A stretch of 64,000 nt of DNA from Phlebopus portentosus (Eukaryota > Basidiomycota > Agaricomycetes > Boletales > Boletinellaceae): positions 1,288,902 through 1,352,901 of the forward strand of contig JAYXKI010000016.1 in the NCBI GenBank assembly GCA_037892935.1, given 5' to 3'. The notes beneath the pieces are model-generated. The model saw nothing but the letters and a program-made list of their open reading frames with translations. It did no database searches and had not been told where the DNA came from. Of the stretch, positions 36,091 through 48,800 are shown in pieces; positions within the stretch are counted from its first letter, which is position 1; each line of letters opens with the position of its first letter. The translations under genes were made by a program, and so were the position numbers.

Positions 36091-37492
36091 ATGCAGGCTA
36101 AGCAGGCTGCTCGCCGTCTTCAGCACGTTCAGCGTATCCTCGTCGAGAGCGATCCTGATCCAGTTCCAAAGCGAACTCGCGTCCTCATCCTCCCCGATGA
36201 TTCAAATGTCTATATTTCTGACCAGACCGCCGCTGGGAAAATCCTTATTTCAATCGATTCTCGCGACGTGCTTGCCTACTCTGTCCGAGACCGTGCCGCA
36301 AAGCTGCCCCTGTCTGCAGTCGGAACGTCGTTTGAGAATGATAATCCGAATCCCGAATATCCGATCCTTGAACTCTGCAGTCCGCGGCAGGGTGATCAGG
36401 TAGACCTCTTCCCGTCGGACATTTGGTCGTGTATCTATGTTCTCTGGACTCTTTACCACGCTCAAGAACACATCCCTTTCGTGTTCGCCGCATCGGTTCC
36501 GAACGCCATCACAATAACGTCTTACCTTCTGCAATCTGGCCTTGCTCGTTATGCTCTAGACTCCAATGAAACCGCGATGTTCCTTCTCCGCGCGACATTC
36601 TGGCAAGGAGCAGGTACCGGTCCGGTGTGGTCAAATGCAAGGGGATGGTTACGCTACACACCAGATTATAATGCCTTCCCACAGGTCCAAAGCTTCACGC
36701 GCACTTCCGCCGTCACAGCACAGCACCCGCTGCGACCTCCGAAGCCGCCTTTTGGGGCAGTGATCTATAAACGGTTTTGTGCGGAGATCGGTCGTGTATT
36801 CACATTCCATGTGATTAATCCGGATGATGTGGCGGATATGAATGCTTTTCATTGCTGGATGAACGATGAACGTGTCAACAGCGGATGGGGAGAACGGGGT
36901 GACATGCTCAAACACCGATCTTACGTACTCAAGACCTTAAATGACCCTGCTTCACTTCCCTTGATCATGAGTTGGGATGGGGAACGGATGGGATACTGTG
37001 AGATGGTCTGGACGAAGGTGAGAGCTACTCATGGACGACCGACATCAGTGTTAACCTGTCGCCAGGAAAATCACCTCGCGCCGTACGTTCCGTTCGGGGC
37101 ACGCGACTATGATCGAGGTATGCATGTTCTCGTCGGAGAGGACAAATTCCGAGGTCGTACCTATTGTATGTCTCTGCTCATACAATGTTTGCTTTGCCAC
37201 AACTTAATGATTCGCGTTTAGCCAAGACTTGGTTCCGAGCAATAATGCACTATATATTTCTTGCTGAACCACGTACTGAGCGTATGCTCGGCGAACCTAA
37301 AAACAGCAATGGTGTCGCCATTGAACTCGGTCAGGAATGTGGAATGCACACTGAGACAGTACGTCGACGTATACTATGCGCGGATATGCGACTGACCTGA
37401 TTTCATTCAAGACATTTTACTTCCCTTACAAACATTCTAGGTTGGAAGCGGGCCTCCGTGAATGCTTTTTCAAGGAGGATATGCTATTATAA
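36091..37492 (+). CDS. siderophore-type N-hydroxyornithine acetyltransferase (GNAT, IucB/SidF-like)
   Basis: Four exons (36091-37017, 37066-37165, 37222-37358, 37412-37492) give 414 residues. The C-terminal half is the acetyltransferase domain of siderophore synthesis: FHCWMNDERVNSGWGE, PLIMSWDGERMGYCEMVW, ENHLAPYVPFGARDYDRG, HVLVGEDKFRG, and EPRTERMLGEPKNSN. The N-terminal half contains an additional region (about 200 residues) as in fungal members. The expected reaction is acylation of N5-hydroxyornithine for ferrichrome- or fusarinine-type hydroxamates. No NRPS or ornithine monooxygenase lies in the window on either side. The promoter has two exact iron-GATA sites, which supports the role. 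Confidence 0.88.
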
Positions 37493-38130
37493 CTGCCTTC
37501 ACCAAATAATTACCGTACATATCCCGTCTACCTGTTAGCAAGTGAACGCTAATGTTGAATCCAAATAAAAGGACTTTGGATGCATTACAGAACAAGTTTT
37601 CGTGTTCCTTTTCATTACCACAGATAGAAAATGGCAGAATGGAAAAAAGGATACATACCGCATGCAAACCTGGCCGGACGTCGAAATGGCCATAAAGAAA
37701 TGCTTAACCACTTCGAGAAACGCGACAAGTGAACCAAGTGGTAACAGAGGGACCAGCCTAGCAGATCGTAAGGAAGTGATGGATGATAAAAACTCGGAGC
37801 AAGCGCACTGTCTCGCAGTCAATAAATAAGCATCAATCAAATCATCTTCCATCTCAGCGGTACAAAATTGACTGGAAGCACGTACACTAAGTACAGAGAC
37901 AGGAAGAAAGTCGGGCCAATGCATGATTTTCTCCTCTGAGATGAAGAGCGTCATCTTGGATAGCTCCAACAGAGCCTTGTCAGATAGTCACAGAATAAAG
38001 TTAGGCACTGCTTTCCTCATCTTACGAGTTGTGTGCCTCAGGTGTATCTCCTCTTTTAGCCAGACATTTAGACAAGAATATATATATTATTTTAATACTT
38101 TATTGTGTGCTCATCTCTTCCTTTCAATTA
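37493..38130. other. intergenic toward the fossil subtelomere
   Basis: Overlapping frames on both strands at 37470-38138 carry no family motif. Composition becomes AT-rich from about 38,050. Confidence 0.4.
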
Positions 38131-38937
38131 CTAAATGATCTTTGAGGTGTTATTCTTAAAAATATTTTTGATACACAGGTCATCAATCCAATCCAATTAC
38201 AAAGACATCACTATATATAGAGAGATTCCGACTGGTTCTCACTAAGTGTAATAAGCAGCTATGATGACTGAGTGACTCACTAAGTGCAATATGACTATGT
38301 GTGATATGTGACAATCTATATACTTATACTTTTTTATATAGAATGATTCCACAAGTATGATAGTGGCTGTCTAACTTTATATAATAGCTTAGTTAAGTAG
38401 CAAATCAAGAAATACTCATTTGAACATAGTGTGTAAAATATAAAAACAGAAATATTAGACTAAGATTTATACTAAGTTAGATAAAATATCTACTATTAGA
38501 ATCCAAACTACAAGTGCAATCTAATTTTATATATATTATAGTGGAGTATCAGATATTAAGTAGTGTGGCACCAGAATAGACAATAGAGATATAATTAAAT
38601 TATATTAAAAGGTTATTTTGCTATATCTGAACTTTTATATACTAAATGTAAGTTACTTTAAATTTAACTATATTTATGTTGTATGATAAAACAACTAGAG
38701 TGATACTTAAAAGAGTAAAATTTAGATAAGGTAAAAATTAGAGATATATAAAATAAAGTCAAATATAACTTAAAATATATTTAATATTATTAAAAAAAGT
38801 ATAACCCCAGAAAAGAAAAGAAATATATATATATATATTTAAACAATATAGAATAATTACTTAATCAGGAAGTAAGATGACAAAACAAAATACACAAAAG
38901 ATTATATAATCATATTACATAACACGATCACGTAATA
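38131..38937. repeat. internal copy of the AT-rich subtelomere
   Basis: From about 38231 (GACTGGTTC, then AGTGTAATAAGCAG at 38246) this stretch follows the terminal subtelomere from 63222 (GACTGGTTC, then AGTGTAATAAGCAG) block by block: the CTAAGTG-AATATGAC segment, AGAGTAAAATTTAGATAAG, AATAATTACTTAAT, GAAGTAAG-TGACAAA, and the final CAT-TAATC-CATTA segment ending GTAATAT. The orientation is the same. Differences are mostly transitions, with the terminal copy the more AT-rich. Confidence 0.75.
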
Positions 38938-38993
38938 TTAGGGTTATAGGGTGTTAGGGTTGGGGTCTAGAGTTAGGCTTAGGGTTAGGCTTC
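38938..38993 (+). repeat. interstitial degenerate telomere repeat
   Basis: TTAGGGTTATAGGGTGTTAG, then GGTTGGGG, TCTAGAG and TTAGGCTTAGGGTTAGGC: it starts directly after GTAATAT, the same junction as at the chromosome end (63,893-63,899). The last 18 bases still show the alternating TTAGGC/TTAGGG pattern. The G-rich strand points right, as at the true end. Confidence 0.8.
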
Positions 38994-39143
38994 GGAAGAA
39001 GGCACTGAAGGACTCGGTGTGACAAAGATATCATTTAGGAATTCCCTTATATAGCGAGATGTGTATGGCACAAACAAGAGACTTGTGTCGTGGCCTTCAC
39101 GACACTCTGAACACAGAACACGGCATCAAGAGAAAAAAATTGG

Positions 39144-39871
39144 ATGCATAGGCAGTGTCGCTCAGCTCACGACGTGGAGTACATGGGTCAGGTCATGGAC
39201 ACTGCAATTGCAACAAGACAATGCATGAGCCACGTCATGTCGTTCAGTCTGCGACACGAAGTGCGTGGGCCAGGCCATGAAGTCTACGACATGGAGTGCA
39301 TGGGCTGTGTCGCTCAGTCTACGACATGGAGTACATAGGACGTGTCGAGGAGCCTACGACATGGTGTGCAGGGCTTGGCGCAAACTCTACGACCCGGTCC
39401 GCATGCTCCACGTCGTGGACTGAGCGATATGGCCCACACAGTCCATGTCGAAGAGTGCACAACTTGGCCTAAGTTCTCCGTGTCGTAGACCGAGCGACGT
39501 GGCTCATAAGTCGTAGTCTGCGATTCGGCCTACGCTTTTCGTGTCGTTGACTGAACGACATATGCTATGAGCAATGCGCAGAATCCACGATCTGGTCCCT
39601 GCACTCCACGTCGTAGGCTGAGCAACACCGCTTTTCACGCCACGTCGCAGACTACTGACCGACATGTGCTAAACACTGTGTCGTATACTAAACGACATGG
39701 AGTGCGTAGGCCACTTTGAACTGTCTGCGACAAGAAGTGCATTAGACAGGCCGCGGACTCTCCGAACTGGACTGCACAAACCGTGTGTGGAATAAACAAC
39801 ATGTGTCATGCTCTCCACGTCATAGCCTGAACGACAAGGCCTGTGCACTCAGTGTCGTAGAGTCCACGACA
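39144..39871. repeat. array of ~30-60 bp repeats around TGTCG...CGACA hairpins
   Basis: Units of the type TGTCGCTCAGTCTACGACAT followed by GGAGTGCATGGGC recur at about 39156, 39239 and 39308. From about 39400 the same unit appears on the opposite strand (CACGTCGTGGACTGAGCGA at 39410, then 39482, 39541 and 39608), so the array flips near 39,370-39,400. Each unit can fold into a 5-6 bp stem with a 9-nt loop. No coding potential. Confidence 0.75.
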
Positions 39872-40356
39872 CGAGTGCTCTTTGGTTATGAATTCAGACG
39901 CTTGTGGATTGAACAACTCCGTCAATAAACAACATCATAGTTTTACAGCTGTTAAACTGAGGTTAGAAGATTTGGTCGCTTACGGGTGTGAATCCTTGTC
40001 ATCAGAACAAGAACTCTGTTCAAGGCGTTAACCATGACTTGATGTAAGCTCTAACTATTTAAGTGTTTCAAACGACCTTGTGCGAGGTGTCGTGAGTCCA
40101 ACGACACAAGCAGAAAAGCTAAATGTAAGACAGTTCTAAGCAGCACCTGAACTAATTGTATGATTGGCATAAATTGTAAGAACTCTGTTCTCCCTTCGTC
40201 GTGAGTTCAACGACACCAATGGCTCTCTAGTCTTGCTGAATTAACAAAAAAGTTCTGTCAAGTGGGCAATGATGAAATTCAAGGATCGTTGATCAAATGG
40301 CTGATTAAAACCTGAAATCTGAGCCCAACTTTTATTTCATATTTTTATCTAGTCAT

Positions 40357-41358
40357 TCAACGCGGTTTCCATTTCTGACCGTTCAACATTGCCTTACCTC
40401 CCACAATGTCAAATCTATATTTGCTCTGTGGCAGACCTGTGAAACGAGGTTTTCGCCGCAGATGGCTGTAAAGCACGTAACCAGCGTCTGCGTCGCAAGC
40501 AGCATCTGTAAAATGAGAAATGCATAACAATTACAAAATCTCACAATCCAGAAGCAATTTAAAATACTTACAATCGAGTTCACTCTCAGTCAACTCCCTT
40601 GTCCAATCTTTCGCGCCCCTTGTTTTGTCCAGCTTAACCCCCAGAAAATGTTTGGTGAGTTCAGCTAGGGCGATCTCATGCGCGAAAGGTCGGATTTTTG
40701 GTGGTGAGAACCACCACCCCGGAGTTTGCAGCCGTCGACGAAGAGGGACTTTTCTTGAAGGCCATGCAGCCTCTATGCACTTCGCGACATATGACAGTTC
40801 GACGCAGGCCATAACGTCGACATCGAAGTCCCTCTTCAAGCACATTGCATCACCTATTAGTTACAGTCAGTTAGCAAGAATGTCCGAGTCCAAAAAAATA
40901 AATAAAAATAAAAAATACTTCTTATCCCGACTCCAACCTTCTCGATCTCGGGATTGTTGAGAAGGTCAACGAGGCATCTCGGGAGGGTTTTGGGAGGCAG
41001 GCTCTCTAAAAGTGAAATAGATCACAAAAAAGTAATCAGTGTCTGAATTTAGGAGTTTGATCGAATGGAATTACCAGAGAACATCGCCATCTGAATGACA
41101 AGGACGACGTCGGACGTTGCAATCTGGAGAGTTGCAACAGAACGGGAAGGGCCACCTTTTTCCAGATCAAACCCAATGTACCCCGGGGAAGACGAGACAA
41201 GCCGGAACACAGCTGGCTCGACATCTTCCAGCGTCGTGATGTACATGACGCCTGCCGCACGCACGGTGTATCTTCGGCGAAATCGAATCTAAACAGCAAC
41301 TAAGAAATTGTTGATAAAGAAAAAAACTGATACTTGCGTTCCCAAACGAAAAGCACAT
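40357..41358 (-). CDS. WRN-type 3'-5' exonuclease (DEDDy family)
   Basis: Five exons (41358-41338, 41288-41075, 41005-40919, 40853-40572, 40505-40357) close to 250 residues. The DEDDy motifs are in order: motif I GYIGFDLEKG (D-x-E) followed by VATLQIATS, motif II KVGVGIRSDAMCLKRDF, and motif III YAACDADAGYVLY (Y-x3-D). ELTKHFLGVKLDK and DWTRELTESELDYAA are the usual text before motif III. These are the marks of a single-domain Werner-like exonuclease; no helicase domain is attached. It is expected to trim 3' ends of DNA. Intron 1 starts with GCAAGT after AAC (41337), the only in-frame way to the upstream ATG; otherwise translation could start at the internal Met of GVMYITT. Short TGTCGT/ACGACA palindromes lie on both sides of the gene. 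Confidence 0.8.
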
Positions 41359-41429
41359 GGTATTGAGATTATGATGGAAAAAACATACACTGAGAATCTA
41401 TCTTTTGTACTCGGATACGTTAGTCGACT

Positions 41430-42640
41430 CATGTCGTTGATTGAACGACGCCGTATGCTTCTCCTGCGGTTCTCTTCACAGCAAAAATGAAAAAGATCGG
41501 GAGGAGCGCTTAAAGAGCTTCTAATTAATGTCGTCCATTCTCCGACATCATAAAAGTACTAGGAATCACGGACATCAATTGAGAAAGCCAAGCAAGAGCT
41601 CGGCGTCTATGAAGTTCTTATCCAGGGGCATTCTTTTTTTGAAAATTTTATGTAGGATAGGAGTGTCGTGAAACCAACGACACCAGTAGACGCTCGCTCT
41701 TCACATCAACTTTCTACAGACTCGCTCTATATTCACTTCCTAACCCGGATCAGCTGTCGTCAACGAGTCACCAATGGAAGATGAGAAATTTTTCACGGGC
41801 GTCTGGAACCAAACGAATGTCGTCGATTCGACGACATGCGCAGTCCGACATCAAAGAAGTACAAGGAATCACGGATATCAGTTGAGAAAACTAAGCAAGC
41901 GAGCGTCTATAAGACTATTTTTATCTAGTGTCGTTGATCGATCGACACTGCGCAGTTCTATGACTAATTTTCGATCTCCTCTTGGTGAATAACTTTCACT
42001 TGATCGGAGTGTCGTGAATGCATCGACGCACGTAGACGCTCATTCAGTTTTTGATGCGATCAGTTGTCGTCGTTGAGTCACCGATGAGAAGGTGAGAAAT
42101 TATTTTATGGGCGTCTAAATGGTCTGGAACTAAATGAATGTCGTCAATTTAACGACATGCGCAGTCGAGTGAGCGTCTAGAAGACTTTTGTTATCCAGTG
42201 TCGTTGATCCGTCGACATTGCGCAGTTCTATGATTAATTTCCGCTCTTCACGCGAAATTGAGTCATTTACTCACGCGGACATAAATGGTCTCAAGTCACT
42301 AGAAGACTAGCGGAGTCTTTCTCTAGACTGAGGCTTCTCTTCACATTTACGCTACAATTTTTATAGGCGCCTAAAGGAATCTTGTCAGAAGTGTCGCTAG
42401 CTCAACGACACTTGTCATCTTTCCATTCTGGCTCTTGTCGAGTCATTTCTCTCCCGAACCAGTGTCATGTCAAGTATGTAACATCCGTCGGGTGTCTCGA
42501 TCAATCGGAGTGCTAGCCTCAGAATGCCATGATGTCATCCCGACGACGCACCACCCTATTATTCTTTTCTTCACAAACAAATTATTTTACGTGTTTACTC
42601 AGTTGGGACCAAACCCTGTGTCGCTGAGTCATCGACGTAA
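41430..42640. repeat. cluster of TGTCGT-N-ACGACA micro-palindromes
   Basis: At least nine copies lie in this non-coding stretch, for example near 41434, 41664, 41817, 41928, 42010, 42138, 42200, 42392 and 42618. The copy at 41817-41837 is a perfect odd palindrome with 10-bp arms. Between them, phrases such as GCGCAGTTCTATGA and TCACGGGCGTCT recur, so some of the spacing sequence is duplicated too. No open frame of note. Confidence 0.75.
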
Positions 42641-43018
42641 TGTATACGTAAAGGTCGTTCTTCACGCCTCCTTCGTCGCTCACAAAAACTTCGTCGCTCG
42701 CAAAAAAATTGCTGTGCTGCCTTCTAAACTATCTTGACTCATTTCTTTTCTCCCATCACATCACAACTCAGGAATGAAATTTTAATGACTCATTCCATTC
42801 TTCATGATTTTCAGACAGGACCTGCATGTGGAGGACCTTGGCTGCCTTCGGCATCCGGTGCACACTCAACAATCGACTTAGAACTGGTCCGGACAGGGGA
42901 AATCTGACTGTTTAATTAAAAACATAGCATTGCGATGGCCAGAAAGTGGTGTTGACGCAATGTGATTTCTGCCCAGTCCTCTGAATTTCAAAGTGAAGAA
43001 ATTCAGCCAGGCACGGGC

Positions 43019-43049
<31 letters not shown>

Positions 43050-43115
43050 ATAGCTAAATATGCCTCGTCATCTAGTTGGTGGCACGCATGAAGAGATTAA
43101 TGAGATTTCCATTCA

Positions 43116-43320
43116 CTGCATATTGGAGGTCCCTAACACATGCCTGTGTAGCTATACGTACCTAAGATAAGGAAATCTACGCAAAAATCTGTCTTACATC
43201 ACACAGAAAATTTGTGTAGAACAAGATACATTAGGAACACAGATATACACATTTCTGTGTAGATCACGCAACATAAAAGTCTGTATAGTCTTGTCTAGCT
43301 GACGTGGTGCTTGATTAGAT
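43116..43320. repeat. GTGTAG/CTACAC short-motif cluster, left
   Basis: CTGTGTAG, TTGTGTAG and CTACGCAA words repeat on both strands here. The same text recurs at 57,243-57,410 (direct repeat). The block directly precedes the hsp70 remnant in both places. Confidence 0.6.
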
Positions 43321-44915
<1,595 letters not shown>

Positions 44916-45833
44916 AAATGGACGGATCCGCCTTTCTGAGAAAATGGGCTCAAATATGTTTTCGATAATCTCTTAATAAAGATTTAAATTGGAAATCAGA
45001 TTTTTTGGGGTGCTGCGCTAGCATAAATATACAGGAAATATATGACAAACTACACGAAACTACACAAAGCTACACAAGACTACACAATTGAGCCTAAGTG
45101 ATACACACAAAACTACGCAGGTGGTCTTTTTAGCAGAGCTAGATGGTTCGTGCTAATCCTGAAAGTTCAGGAACTTACAATCTAACAGCAAATCCGTGTA
45201 GGTAAGCTACATTTCCCGTGTAGTCGGGTGTTTTGTCTCTTAACAGCAGACTACACGGACCCGCGATAATCGTGTCAATACACAGTGATTGTCCATTCAG
45301 GTCGTCTGCAAAGTGTTCATCCCCATGAAACCACACCAAGGGAAGAACAGAAGGGAAGAACAGGCTTTGCAGAACTAGCGGAGAAAAAAGACCCTGTTGA
45401 GCTTGACTCTAGTTTGATAAAAGACATAGAGGGTGTAGATCAAGTGGGAGGCTTCGGTGCTAGTGAAATACCACTACCTTTATCGTCTTTTTACTTATTC
45501 TTATTCATTCAATGAGGCGGAGCAGTGGTTAACAGCCCCACCTGTTGGCTTCAAGGTCTTTCGCAGGTCAATCTGGGTTGAAGACATTGTCAAGTGGGGT
45601 AGACCGAACTAGGCCGAGGCTTGGATTGCTCGCCAAGGATACGCGTTGCAATTGAGCTTGGTATAACGTGCAGAGCTGCGCAAAGTCATGGGACCGTGAT
45701 TTTATGGTTGTGTTGTTCTGACCGCGATAAATGTATAAAAATAATTTCTCCGAGAGCGTGTCGTTCGACACTTCATCTCGAACGAACTACTCACTGCCCA
45801 TACTGCTTCACCCCCCCTCGCTATCTGCCCTCA
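44916..45833. other. spacer and promoter of the 974-residue gene
   Basis: Contains CTACAC(A/G)AA words in tandem (45,045-45,120) and more GTGTAG words to 45,260. A TATAAAA sequence at 45734-45740 lies about 95 bp upstream of the start at 45834. A frame at 45285-45515 has no motif. Confidence 0.5.
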
Positions 45834-48800
45834 ATGTCTGATCCTGAAGTCGACGTCCAGCCCGAGAAGACGTTCATGAACTTGGAACAGTTTGTCTATA
45901 ACTGCGATGCGATCATGAAAGGTGCTGTCTTCAATGCTCATGGTGAGCTCATGCATAACGACGGAACAATTTTCGACGGAAGTCAAAGTACTCGGTCCTT
46001 CGCGATCGATGAAGACATGGAGAAGGATGCTGCCATTGTAGATTCCGTGGACTTTGCACTGACCGGCCGCATTCCAAACACTGGCGACAATGAGGCCTGC
46101 CAAGCGTCAGTGTCTTTGACTGACTACCATCTGCTCAACGGGGATGGACTTCGGACTCTGCGAGACTACGACTCCGTCATCGGGATGTCCAAGGACTTGC
46201 CCTACACCACGAGTATGAAGATGCGGGTTTGGCCAGACGTTACGAAGGGCCTTCAGAACAACGTGCATGTGTTTTACGAGAACACCGAGGTGAGTTTCAT
46301 CTGGACTTTTGATTGGCTTCGGCGAACCCCCTCTGCCGACTTTTTTCTGTGATGGTGATGTCGATGACCGGACGACGCGTTCGTCGGGGTCATGACGTCG
46401 GGGACGGGACGATGCATTTTTTGTGCTCGCGTTGTCAATGAGCGAACAATATGTTTGTCGCGGTCATGTTGTCGATGAGTGGACGACACGTTCGAGGCGG
46501 TGGTGCTGTCGGTGACCGAATGATGTACTCAACACGGTCGTGTTGTCGATGAACAAACGACGCCCTCGGGATACTAGTGTCGGTGGCGAGCCGACACCTT
46601 TGCGCACCTGTGTTCTTGGCGGCGGGAGCATGCATCCGTCGGGCGGTTGTGTTGTCGATGAAGGGACGACGCCAACGACAAGTACTGTTTTAACGCATCT
46701 GAGGTCCAACAAGGTGTCGTGGCTTGAACGACATGCTGCCTCTTTCTTTTCACGCGTCTCAGAGCGAGCTTCAAAGGTTAACAACCTAGCCGCTCGCTGT
46801 GACGTCGTTTACCGAACGACACGGGGCACAACTGATCTCGTTCTCGTGATAAGTCAAGTTTCTTTTTGGCTTTCATTGTTATTCCGCGTCGTTCACAGTA
46901 CGACACGGAGGGCCTTTTGCTCACCAGCACATCATCTCTTTTGTCTTTCCTCTCTCCATCGTGTCGGCCTCCGATCGACATAAGGCACTACTCTTTGCTC
47001 GCATCTAGACCTCCACAACAGCGTCGTATCCTGAACGACATGTGTCTACATTCTTCTCCTCTATTTTTTCTTTATTCTTTTGGCAATCCGTCTATGCTTT
47101 TTCTCTTGCTCATCTTGTCACTATATTCTCGACTCATTATTCATTTCTTAGGGCATGAAGTTCAAGCTTCATCACATTCCTAACTTGGATTTCGGAAGCG
47201 TCGGCGGAAACATTGCCATTCGTCTCTTCTTTCCGGAGTTGTACACCCCCGTCACTGCAAATTTCGTTCCTGCTCCGATGAGAATTGCTCCCATCTTGTA
47301 TGACACCTGCATCCGCACCGTCCTCGAGCAAGTCATGCCGGACCGCATGGGACACCTGCCTACCAACTACACTGCGGAGATGACGAGGACCCAGACAAAG
47401 TCCGGAACACACGTTCGTTCCTCCTACGACATTCCTGAGGATTCTCTGCAGATGTTCTGTGATCTCTTCTTCGACAAACTGTCGGAATACGATTGGGGCA
47501 GAAATGCTTTTTTCGGTCATGAGATTCGAGGCGCCAAGAACAGCAACTTTCACGAAATCCATGTCTATACCGCAGAAGCAGCCCTCACCCGTCTGTCGGA
47601 ACATCTCTCTGCTGACGACATCGTGGAATCTATTGCCCTGGGTAATGCGAAATGGTACATAGACGTGGGCTTCGAAGTCACCTATCCGGCTCATACTTTG
47701 TTGCCGATGCGTCTCATGCATCCGCATATTCTGGCTTGGATGCTTGGTATCAGCGAGGATGATGCTAGGGTGCACCTGCGGACTTCTAGTCGCACCAACA
47801 TTCACGAAATCGCCCACTTGAAAAAGGCCTGCGGATTTGACGTGTCGTTTGGGTTCAATGGTGCAGGGCCCATGGAATGCATGTATGCTGTCGCCTACGG
47901 TGTCGAGAAGACACCGACAGCATTGATTGAACGCGGCCACAACGCGAAATACGTCAAATGCTCTGAATTGGTCAAGCTCCGTCAAGAACGCAAGATGTCC
48001 TTCCCATTGCTCGTGAATCTTTTCAACTCATTCAACAGTTGCGCTGCCACCGATATCAGCTACGCAGTCAGATTTGAAGTCCGGGTGCCCCTTGCTCATG
48101 CCCTGACACCATTCACGACTCGTCCTCCCGCTCTGTCCTCCTTCATTTATGCTATACCGAACAGGATTTATTGGTGAGTCACTACTCTTTCATCGTGTCG
48201 TGGGCTGGACGACATGAGCTCATTTTTCTCTTTTAGGGGCTTCAAAGCAGAGAGGGTCCGCGCTATCAAAACATGTATTCAATGGATTCTCTCCTGTCCT
48301 CGCGACACTGTCTTCTACGACATACCATCTCTTGCACTCGTTGCAGGTCTCACATACATGGCAAATGCTCTCTGCAACCGCCCTGAAGAGGGCTCAGCTT
48401 GGACCATGCTTCGAGATGGTCTGTTGCCTCATGCCAAGGTCCCAAGGGATGCCTTCAGTGAAACTCATCAACAGCTTCACCGGCTGAACAGAGGGCTTGA
48501 GCGGGGCGACAGGGTACAATTTGTGGAGGGCCCAGATGGAGAAATGGTTGAGTATGATGAAGCGGAAGAAGACATTGGGGATTCTCATTTGGTCTCTGTG
48601 GATAACACTGGCGCATTCTTCATCAAGGGTATCACCTTCGGTGACAACAATCTGAGTCCTACACTCACTAATGGCTACCGCGTCCACCGGAACTGTCTTG
48701 AAACACTTTTCCAGACCAAGAGCTTATCATTGCTGTACATGGATGCTACGCAGGGTGGAGACAGGTCTGTTGTCCGGATCCGAGCTGCTCCTGACGGTTA

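Noticed and set aside
40520..40960. A 146-codon plus frame
   Set aside because: Antisense to the exonuclease exons, whose catalytic motifs are clear on the minus strand.
39144..42640. CRISPR-like array
   Set aside because: The repeats are short palindromes with variable arms, loops and spacing, they change strand, and the organism is a fungus. Not a CRISPR.
45285..45515. A small gene before the 974-residue gene
   Set aside because: A 76-codon frame with no recognisable content; kept as spacer.
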